Below, piece by piece: positions 54,738 through 64,000 of a stretch of 64,000 nucleotides of DNA (its first letter is position 1; the number at the start of each line of letters is the position of its first letter). The notes under the pieces are model-generated. The model was not told where the DNA came from. It saw only the letters and a program-made list of their open reading frames with translations, and searched no databases. Source of the DNA: Hexactinellida sp. DTS-2022 (Eukaryota; Porifera; Hexactinellida); contig JAPNXP010000005.1 in NCBI GenBank assembly GCA_028753945.1, positions 2,356,001 to 2,420,000 of the forward strand, in the 5' to 3' direction. A program made the position numbers and the translations under genes.

Positions 54738-56560
54738 TAGATAATAATTATTATAATGTTATATACTTATATAGCCTGCTTTCGAAGGTGCATATATACC
54801 TGTTGTTCCCTAAATTATCTACTTCGCGACCCACCTTTACTTCTCGAACAAACTCGAGACCCCCACATCTAACAAATATAACTATATTTTATACCTTACA
54901 CCACTCATAATATTATAGATATTTTTATTCGGAAAACACGAGAGAAAACATGAGATAGTTTGAAATATTTCTTCTTTTTACCTTGTCAATTCACTATAGA
55001 TCAGAAATTTAGTTGCAATATAGGACTCGAGACATGGCCAGCCGTGGCCAGGCCCCGGGTATCGCAATCAGTGTGGAGCCCATCTAGAGCAGTTTCCAGG
55101 GTGCGGCACTTCGGACACATGTTGCACCAAAAAATATTTGTGAACCCAAAATGCCCACTAATATAATTCTATAGTGCGGTAAAGTCGCACCTAGATTTAC
55201 CAGTGCCGAACCTTCATGCAACCTACCGTCTTAGTATTAGGGTCATGCGGGCCCAGCTCAAATATTTAGGGCCTGCTGCAAGGGCGAAAGCGCCCAAGGA
55301 GGAGGTACAATTCTCAATACTCATATATTTAATGAGTTCTACCTCGAATAAACTGACTAGTTGGTAGCCCAAAAAGTTTCTGAAATCGAGGTCTCGCGAT
55401 ACATAGACCACAATGTAATGGGATAGGAACTTGGGACCATTGGGCATGTTCGACTCATCAAAATTTCTAGAGGAGAACCGAAATTATTTTACTCTAGTTA
55501 GCATAGTTCGGTATTCATAATGTTAAATTTTGGACGGTTTTTCCAGCGAACCTATTCCTTCTGGAGAAATTACCTGCTATGGAATTACAACATTTTCTGT
55601 CAAAAAGTTAGACAATTGAGTGTAAAACAAGTATTAAATATACTTAATGCAGAACATATAGTCAAGACCATTTGAAATGTTATTCGAACACAGACGGTAC
55701 AATTATTCAAAAGTTTGCCACGGCCCTTGAACCCAGATGTGCCATTAGTATAGTTACTTTGTATGTAGGCCCCAAGTAATCCCAGGAAAACTCTATTCCC
55801 AGCTCACAGTGGCACACCACCTGGAAATAGGCCAATTTTTTTATCTCAAATATCGTAACAGTTTAATGCTAAACTGAAAGCTGAATATCATATTAGTTCA
55901 AAAATATAAAAATAGCTGTGATACCTCACGTTGTATAGCTACAATTGGAATTCGCCTAGTGTGACTATTCTAATTGTTCAGAAAAAATTATTCAAAACCA
56001 CAAATGAACAGTGTATATTATCACACTCAATTCTTAAAATAAATACAATTAGTGCATTCTAACTACTTCTTTTGGTTGCTATTATAGATTAGTTCCATAA
56101 TAATGGTGTGTATATAATCCTAGTTTAATAAGTTATCACTTAAAATAATCACGTTCAATAAATTGCTAAATTCAATATTAGATATTTCATCCGTTAGTTG
56201 ACTACAAACTCAACACTTTATCTGTCGCGTTCTGTCAAGTTTTCTCGTAAGTTTTATATGATAACATTTTAAATTCTCTATTTAATAAAGCCTATTCTAA
56301 ATTCCTGAAACTTCCCGATGATTTATTTAGTTACCTCGAACTTACTTTGTCACTAGGAATATTTTACAAATTCCAAATGTAACATTGTGGTTGCTTAGCT
56401 GAATTATGAAAATTCATATAATTTAATCAACAATTAGTAGGTAATGTATTTCAATGATTATTTAGAATATGAACAACTCTTAAGCTTTTCAGTTTTTCTG
56501 CGAACACAGAACACATAGTTCCCGCTCAATTGCCGACCATTTATTTCATCTTTCGGCTTC
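54738..56560. other. Spacer without recognised features
   Basis: Short frames only. A GGGTCGCGA-type motif at about 54830-54870 is faintly hAT-like. Nothing else supported. Confidence 0.35.
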
Positions 56561-56572
56561 GAACGAAATGAT

Positions 56573-58545
56573 TTGAATTTCTTCCGTTTGAAGTTTACTG
56601 AGATTCAGAAAGTGAGGGACTTATTCCATAAGATCTCAGACTTTGATACTTGGAATTCTATGTATTTTTGTCATATTCCGAAGAGGTCTAAGTTGAGCAC
56701 CACTTCTACCATAAGCTTTGAAGAAGACCTCAATGTTATCAAAAGAAAATCGATTAATGATCTAACCACTAAAGCGTTGAGGAATCGTCTCTATTCTCTC
56801 AAATCACATCTAGATACTGTTGCTCAGAACGAAGGATATCTCCTAAGACACTTGCTACTTATCTCTTATTACTTTGCTCTAATGAGGACCTCGACTTTAG
56901 TAGTGCTAAGGTTTGCAAAGAGATAATCGAAAAGGGAAATTATTCTCATATGTGCCCACAATTATCGCTGGATAAATCCCCGTTTCTTATTGACTCCCTT
57001 GAGATTAGCAAAACTAAGTATCTAGAACTCCGACGTACTTTGGTCTCAGATGATCTCAAATTACCAGGATATAATAGGGTAGCTGTTCATCTGTCTCAAA
57101 TGAACTTTGTTGATGAGGTTTCCGATTGGAGTAGGGATTTCTTACACAAACTACTGTCCCATACTGTTGAGCGCATTGTAATGAACTTAAGTGTTGATAA
57201 TCAAGACTTTCCTCTCAAAGTTAAAAAGTCTGATGGTCTAGATGGATCAGGGTATCATCGAGTGTATCAACAAGCAAGAAGTTGTCCTGAGCTCTCAAAG
57301 TCATTTTTATTAATTGGGTTTTAAATTAACGCCATCCTAAATGCAAACAACAATATTCTGTGGAAACCAAATAAACCTAATTCACCATATTGTACTAGAC
57401 CTATTGCTCTTTTAGCCATTCCGGAGAATGAAGAAAATGTGAAGTTTTTGATGGATTCACTAATAAATCAAGAAACTTTAGCGATTGAATAAAGCGGATT
57501 TGAGTTTACAGAATGGTCATGCCGAGGTTAAGATAATTCGTTCTCATTTCGACACGAGATGGCAAAAAACTTAAGCGGCGCTGGTGGAGCAAGATGGCAA
57601 TTGGAATACAGCGTCATTCGCTCAAATACATGATATATATTATGTTAAAACTGGCTATCCTATGAATAGTACAATTCATTATGCTCTTGCTTTATTTGAG
57701 GAGGTTGATGAGGATGAATTTTGTCTTTACCATCAAATCAGAGATTCAATTTGACACACAAGCCAATCTCATATAAAGATATAGTTTCAGCTTCTCATCT
57801 ACATGCTTATCTGAGAACTTTCAGCTGGTTCTTATTATTAGTCTCCCATTTACAGTGTGGTGCTAAAAAATGGTCACCGACTTCGCTAAAAATTGTAAAT
57901 GTTAAGAAGTTTATTACCAACCTAATCGAAGAAAAGATAAATATATCGATTGACGCACCATCAGTTCAGGGTGGAACTTCAACAACAGGAAATGTTGTTC
58001 GGAGGTGTTTCACACGTAAGGATGATTCAGTCAAAGATTTTCTTTATTGGGTTTTGACAGTTATCCCTCAAGAAAATCATCAAAATCTATCATCAAAATT
58101 TAATAATTTGGGTGAGATTTTAAAGCCTATACAATAGCAATAGGAAAAGAGACACTAAAGGCCTTGACAATGTATGCCGAGAGACATATGAATCAATTTT
58201 CATAAAATTTTAATGGACACACGTAACCCGAACATTACATAAACTCTAGCACATGCAGCTCAAATCATTTCAGATCACAATGGTGGAAATGGGTTGGAAG
58301 ATCTATCAAAAGAAGGGTTAGAATCTTGTAATAAGCTTGTGTGACGATACCGCGAGAGGTTGTCTATGAAATTTAGCTTTGAAGATAACGTCAGAGATGT
58401 CTTCATCAGGCTTATTTCCCATAGCGATCCTATTTTGTTCTCATTTCGTAATAATACGAAAGAAGTGTTGGAGGTAGATTTATCGGAGCTAAAGAGCGAT
58501 CAAGACATTCTCGTAAATTCACTTATTATTGAAAATCTACTGTAA
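56573..58545 (+). pseudogene. RAG1/Transib-like transposase, copy 1
   Basis: Remnants in order: DTWNSMYFCHI and KALRNRLYSLKSHLDTVAQ; FLIDSLEISKTKYLELR; LPGYNRVAVHLSQ; LKVKKSDGLDGSGYHRVYQQ (position of the first catalytic Asp, RAG1 D600); RPIALLAIPENEENVKFL; GAGGAR; SASHLHAYLRTFSWFL; GGTSTTGNVVRRCFTRKD (like the GNFARKLMTKE part of RAG1); and LSKEGLESCNKL (catalytic Glu, like RAG1 E962 in SEGNESGNK). RAG1 derives from such transposons and cuts DNA at inverted ends. Several stops (about 57480-57700, 58137, 58343) and frameshifts. No RAG2-like kelch ORF found. Confidence 0.72.
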
Positions 58546-59699
58546 TTGATATCAATAAAGTGCTTTTCCTCAAGAATTTGTACATAATATAGCAAATTTA
58601 GATAAGGCTAGTATAGATATAATGTTCAATTGTATAAACTTTCTGATACAAATTGGGGTAACTAGAGTGAGTTAATTCAAAAATTCTAAAAATATAATGT
58701 GACAATGACGTAACAACTTTCACACCTGAAGCCATATAAAAAATCTAAGTATACAAATGGATTATATAGACACGATTTCCCATATGTAAATAATATAGTT
58801 TAATGCCCTATCTCATACCTAAATAACTAATTCCAGGATTTAACCATTTCGTGCCACTTTGCAGCCACGGAACTGACGACCCCCTCTTAGTTGTTCATTG
58901 ACCCCCTTGGGGGTCGCGACCCCAAGTTTGGGAATCACTGGTATAAACTGAACAAATTTACTAATTTAATTTGAGTTGTATGAGTGTATTGTTACAAAAT
59001 TTTAACTTACCACGAATTACAGTACTTTGTGTGTGTATCTAGCACGTTAGATATCTGTACGTATAGCTACGGTATAATCTCCATAATATCTCTCTTCTAC
59101 AATAAATGGATAAAATGATAATTTGAGTTATCGTATGAATCATTGTTAACTCACGACTTCCTCTTCTTTTTCCACATTCCAAATACTCAAATGGGAGTGT
59201 AGTCGTGTGATTTGTGTCACTTGTTGTGCAGCTCACATGTAGAAGACTCATGAAGGTCTGCCCACGTATATTCTGCTTTAGGATTTTCTACAAATTACAA
59301 CATTGTAAGAATATTAATACTGGATGTTAGAAATATTCTGGATTGACGTCAATTGAAGGTCCAAAGCTAAAATAACAATGAGAGTCAATAAAGATTACAC
59401 TCAATTAATTAGACAGTATAGATGAGAACGGAACCTTAATTTTAAGTTATTAAGGTTCTTGAAATCTAGCTTCCGTAGAATATCCGAAGAGATTCTGGTA
59501 CATCTAAAAATGGATTATTTTGCATTAAATTAATTGACAGTAATTTATGTTTAAAATAACAACTCAATCACATAGAATTTACCTGTGACGTGTTAATAAC
59601 GAGGCTTACTTTCTTCTTAGTATTCTTGGGACTAGAGGATCTGTCGAAATATGGTCTTGTGATATGGATTGGAATGTTTTTTGTTCTTCTTGGCTCCTA
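58546..59699. other. Spacer with a hAT-like end
   Basis: At 58865-58940 the inverse of CAGTGATTCCCAAACTTGGG and GGGTCGCGACCCCC marks one hAT-type terminus; its partner was not found. The remainder, including a minus frame at 59039-59251, is unrecognised. Confidence 0.4.
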
Positions 59700-60190
59700 A
59701 GTCTATTTTAGAAATTATAACATGACTTTCTGTTACTTTCGGCTCCGTGTAAGGCTCAAGTTGTTTCCTTTGCTTCTCCATTGCTTATTGCTGTGTAGAA
59801 GTTTGAGATTATCAGGAGGAGGGGAAAAAATGTCGTTTGTTCATTCGATACATCTAGAGGATCTGTGACTTCAGAGAAAATCGATTCTTCCAAATAAAAG
59901 TCTTCCTCATCGTTGGTATGCAGGTTGTTAATTGTAGACAAGAGATCTTCCTCCCGGGACTCTCTTCCTCACATAACCTTGAATAGAGTTTGTCCGAGGA
60001 ATCTTGTCTTCAGGAGTTCATTGCAAGCACAGCCTGTTTGAGCAGTATGGACCAATGATCCCCTATCTGACTCTTCATTTTAATCAGTTTTCTATATGGA
60101 TAAGTCGGGAATGGGTCTTAAATTTTATATTACAAGAATCTTGTTGTGCGCTTCGACTAAGCCGTTATCCATCGGGTGGTAAGCACGAGT
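59700..60190 (-). pseudogene. Second Ginger-type integrase fragment
   Basis: On the minus strand AYHPMDNGLVEAHNKIL (third catalytic Glu segment) at about 60185-60135, then after a junction GDHWSILLKQAVLAMNS, matching EWPDKLKQACLAANTH of the element at 37118-41380, and an acidic linker (NDEEDFYLEESIFSEV). Upstream integrase parts are missing. Confidence 0.65.
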
Positions 60191-61653
60191 GGCGGCGCCA
60201 GGATTTTTAATCAGGGGGGGGGGGGGCACAATTAATAAATATTTTTAATGCTCCATTACAAGACTAAAGTATAAAGTTTAAGTATTCCATTAAATTTATA
60301 TTAATAAAGGAGCTACAGCAGAGGAGGGAATTACCGATTGGTACAGTGGTGAAGCGATTTAGGAATACTTGAAAATTTCATAATTCAGAATAAATAAGAA
60401 TTATTTGCCATTTTTTAATGAATTATATAACTTAGATAGTGAATTAGTGATTACGAAATAAAAACAAATGAACAATTACTATGTATATGCTTACATTTTT
60501 CAAATATTCATTCTAATTCAAAGGTACAGGGACTACATAAATGTAATTTCTATAATACAACCTTGTACAGAGGTTGTAATATCCTTATCAGGATGATATT
60601 CTATTGCAGCCCCGGGGGGGGGCTCAAGTATATTAAGTTTCTTAACTCCCCTACCAAAAGTATTCGTATATAGTAAATTATATAATATTATTTGATTTAT
60701 CTATACTATGATCTCAAAAATATACTATTCTTAAATTCATAATAAAAAGTATAAATAAGCCAAAAATTAAATTTATAGCGTCTCAAAATATTACTGTATA
60801 ATTTCTAATAGCACATCCATGGTTTGCTATTAGTATGTCTCAAAATCTCACGCATCTCAAAATATCATGAACATGCCTTTCAATAGCAACGATTGCATTA
60901 CGACTACATTCTCCTGTTTTCTCTTGATCTACATTCTCACATTATTTGAATGTTTGGTTGTGTACAGATATACAGCGTTCCGGAAATTCATGGACCAGAC
61001 CGGACCGTCATCATCACGGTCCAGACCGTATGATCAAAATATTGAATCGGTCTGGACCGATCCAGACCGATATACAGTGGCACGAAACTGCAATTTGGTG
61101 GTATTGAGTATTTATCAAGGTTGAAACCATTCGAACCGAATATCAGTATTCATGAATAGTTGTCCTACAGAATACTGGTAATGATAATATTTGGTTACGT
61201 CAACCAAATACGAATACTGATGATATACCGTTGGTAGAACGAATACGAATACCGATCATCTTTGGTTGCCCTAACCGAATACGAATACACGTGATTAGAA
61301 TATTCGGGTAGAAAAACTAATATGAATACTGATCATATTCGTTCGGTAGACCGAATACCGATACCGAATAATGATATTCTGTCGGGCAACCGAATACCGA
61401 ATAATGATATTCGGTCGGGCAACCGAATACCGAATAATGATATCAGGTTGGCAACCGGATATCAACTATTCGCGAATAATATTCGGTTCTACCAAATATA
61501 TCAGTATTCGGTTGCAACCTTGGTATTTATGTAAACTTTAAGGCTATAAAATGTATTATTGACCTAAGGTTAGCATACCTAAAAAACCGATTGGCATATT
61601 CAGATAATTTGTAAAGCTTATGGTTCACAAGTTATGACGTCATGGGAGTTATG
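60191..61653. other. Spacer with simple and tandem repeats
   Basis: Poly-G runs at about 60214 and 60615. 60990-61075 has GGTCTGGACCGATCCAGACC-type palindromic motifs. 61100-61520 is an array of CGAATACCGAATAATGATAT units, regular (about 32 bp) at 61350-61450. No gene. Confidence 0.55.
61350..61450. repeat. Tandem repeat, about 32-bp unit
   Basis: Three units of GGGCAACCGAATACCGAATA plus ATGATATTCGGTC, with degenerate relatives on both sides. Confidence 0.75.
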
Positions 61654-63834
61654 CTACAATTTCCAAAAAGTGTTAAATACAACATATCCAATAGGTGAGA
61701 TTTTTAAATCAAGTTCTGGTAACAGAAGTGAATTAACAAGCAGTTCTTGATTACTAATATCTTCTTCTAACATGCAATTATCTGGTACTGGTTTTTTCAG
61801 CTTTCTATTGAGTAAGAGGACAGGGTCGCTTTGACATAACATTCGAGTAAAAACATCTTTAATATTATCTTCAAAACTGAACTTACGAGATAAGCGTTCT
61901 TTATATCTACGGGTTAACTTATTACTCGCCTCAAGTCCTTCTTCAGATAGTTGTTCCAGCCCTTGTCAATTATTGAAAGTTGAGATTATATTAGGTGCAC
62001 TTTGTGTAACGTAGGCGTAATATTTTCCCAAGGAAAGTATTCAAAATCAAGATATATAGTTTCTGGCATACTACCGTTAGTTCTTCTGTGTCTATTCGTC
62101 TTCCACAATTATATACTCTCAAGATAGCTCCGAGGTAGGGATGAATGTCGATTATAGCCTCTTTGGATTCTGTCGGTTGACAGCACCCCGTATAAGAAAT
62201 CCTTTTCACTGTTATTTTTTCGTACTAAACATCGCCTAGCTACATTTCCTGTGGTTGAAGTTCCGCCTTGTGAAGAAGCAAAATCAGTCATGATATTTAA
62301 CTTTTCTCTTAGTAATCCCAGAGAAAATTCTTCGCACTATGGACTTTCGGTGAACTAGGAGACCATTTTAGAACTCCGGCACTCAGATGACCTAACAAAT
62401 GCATTAACCAACTAAAACATCGAAGTTATGCGTGTCTGGGTGAACTGGGAATTATGTCAATGTCAGATAACGGGACATGTGTGAGATTAACACGTTGGTC
62501 AGTAGTTAGCGAGAGGAATTGTTCTTCATTTACTTCTTGGAATAAAACCTTCTCATCACTAATAAACCTATTATGGGGAAACCATCTCTGACGATGTCTA
62601 CATCATGAATCTGTTTGAATGTGGCAGTACAGAACTGGCAGGACGCACCTCCAGCACCGCTAAGAATTCCGGCCATTTTACCATCCAACTGTGAACGTAA
62701 ATCACTACGCTAGCATGATGACAGTTAATTAGATCAAGTCCATTTGCTTCAATATTAGCAGTTTCTTTGTTGATCATTGTTTTCATAAGAAAACTCACAT
62801 TTCCTAGTTTTCTGGAAGTGCAAGAATTGTGACTGGTCTAATAGAGAAGGGAGAGTTGGGTACAGAGTTTTTCCATACAGTATTATTCTTTTTATCCGAA
62901 ATAGTTAAACTTTAAAACCAAAGATGATAAAAAATTTCGTAGTGATATCTGGATCAGAAACTGCTTGTTGATAGACACGATCGGATCCAAAACCATCTAA
63001 GTCATCTGAAATCCTAACTTTCAGTGGTAGTTCAAAATCATCGATAGAGATAATCTCTATAATTCGATTAACTGTATGAGTAAGCAACTTGTGGTACGAA
63101 ATTCCGATGCCAATTGGATAGTCCCTCTCCACAAAATGCATTTCATCCACTAAGCTAATTTGCCTACGATGAAGAGCTATGCGATTATAACCAGGAAGGT
63201 TAATTGATTCAGCCAGTAAAATAAGCCTAAGATCAATATACTTAGACTTCCCAATTTCGAGGGAGTCGAACAGGAATGCTGACGAATCTAACGAAAGTTT
63301 GTTATCGATTTGTCCGAATTTTCCTGTTTGGATTAGCTCCTTGGTCACATTTGCTGTACTTATGTCGTATTCGTCCAAAGAATATAATTTGACTAGGTAC
63401 ATGGAGATTATCTTTGGAGAAACATTTCATGTTGAGCAACAGCTTCAATATGTGACATGATCGTTGCTAGTCGGTCACGAAGAGCTTTGTTTCGTACATC
63501 GGAAATATGTTTCAGAGGCTTTCGACAGAAATTCTCCGTGAATTCGACAGTTGATTGGCTAACAGGTAATGGTTCCATGGAGAGGTATTCATTTGAGTGA
63601 GAGCTCACTGCTGAATTTACAAGAGTAGAAGTGGAATAAAATTTATTCCAGGTGGCTATGTCCTTCTCTTTTGAATAGATCATTCGCTAGTTCTTTATGT
63701 AAGCAAATTTCTCCTGAAAATGTCAAAAACTCTGATTCATCAAGATTGAATTTGGCAATAAATTCACGAGAAATTTGACTCAAGCTTTTCTGTGAGTTTA
63801 TTGTGTAGAAGTTATATGCTTCTTCATTATTCAT
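61654..63834 (-). pseudogene. RAG1/Transib-like transposase, copy 2
   Basis: Starts MNNEEAYNFYTINSQ at about 63834. Then DIATWNKFYSTST, KALRDRLATIMSHIEAVAQ, FLFDSLEIGKSKYIDLR, LPGYNRIALHRRQ, LKVRISDDLDGFGSDRVYQQ (first Asp region), VSFLMKTMINKE, LDGKMAGILSGAGGASCQFC (candidate second Asp then C-x2-C, like RAG1 D708 and CTLC), GGTSTTGNVARRCLVRK, and LSEEGLEASNKLTRRYK (catalytic Glu). The C-terminus NQELLVNSLL matches copy 1. Broken by several frameshifts and stops, but it keeps more of the centre than copy 1. Orientation is opposite to copy 1. Confidence 0.76.
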
Positions 63835-64000
63835 CTTTCCAACGAAAGGGAAATAATTGATTATGCTAATCACCCATAACATTTAATTTGAGGAATATTT
63901 TGTAAAAATTATAATTTAAATAATAAACACCTATTATAAAATACAAAATACCTTCAGCGCTAACTTTCGGTGACCTAGGAATAATTTTATTACATCCAAG
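63835..64000. other. Right edge
   Basis: AT-rich. The minus strand at 63955-63990 reads PRSPKV, similar to SPSSPKV in the RAG1-like copies, possibly the edge of another copy. Too short to call. Confidence 0.2.

Noticed and set aside
54960-55447. Two overlapping frames that look protein-like
   Set aside because: No recognised motif, no splice context and no repeats.

Overview
The window is AT-rich, intron-bearing animal DNA, probably from an invertebrate. The only recognisable host gene is an ABHD17-type alpha/beta hydrolase (a depalmitoylase) on the + strand. One exon lies at 3467-3710 and the next at 49091-49292, and the two join in phase. The roughly 45.4 kb intron between them is packed with transposable elements. 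Almost all other coding potential belongs to DNA transposons, mostly recently broken copies carrying nonsense and frameshift mutations. No LTR retrotransposon, tRNA, rRNA, bacterial gene or CRISPR array was seen.

Layout. 1-1172: 5' part of a Helitron (minus) cut by the window edge. 3467-3710: ABHD17 exon. 4090-4777: pogo/Tc1-like MITE. 5663-15405: three copies (C, A, B) of a MULE-type transposon whose transposase ends in a C3HC4 RING finger; copies A and B have long inverted ends built of short tandem repeats, and copy C keeps one such end. A fourth copy (D) lies at 49941-51744. 17592-18126: a small ORF (Pro/Gln/Asp repeats, then RGG) sitting behind a copy of the Helitron promoter. 18640-18966: an OTU protease fragment touching the 3' end of the Helitron. 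18969-24640: a complete Helitron (minus) with both ends, a TATA box, a 62-bp intron and a RepHel gene broken by about four stops and two frameshifts. 25104-30219: a FAR1-like MULE with about 300-bp TIRs and a perfect 9-bp target duplication. 30322-31478: a foldback with two 523-bp arms. 31638-35397: a broken element encoding a 2A-like peptide, a DDE transposase and an OTU protease. 37118-41380: a Ginger-type element with a multi-exon Gypsy-like integrase and a possible peptidase-like C-terminal region. 42034-45483: hAT MITE, mariner relic, hAT relic and another TA MITE. 49091-49307: second ABHD17 exon. 52050-52745: a small element with tandem-repeat inverted ends. 56573-58545 (+) and 61654-63834 (-): two RAG1/Transib-like transposase pseudogenes flanking a second Ginger integrase fragment.

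How it fits together. The region is a graveyard of nested class II elements. Several unrelated families carry ubiquitin-pathway-type domains (RING, OTU, a possible USP/Ulp-like His box), and several have terminal inverted repeats made of tandem arrays. The best candidates for something new are the RING-fused MULE family, the 2A/OTU DDE element, and the RGG ORF that shares the Helitron promoter. Everything was read by eye. Boundaries given without a target-site duplication are approximate, and family names rest on motifs, not on searches.
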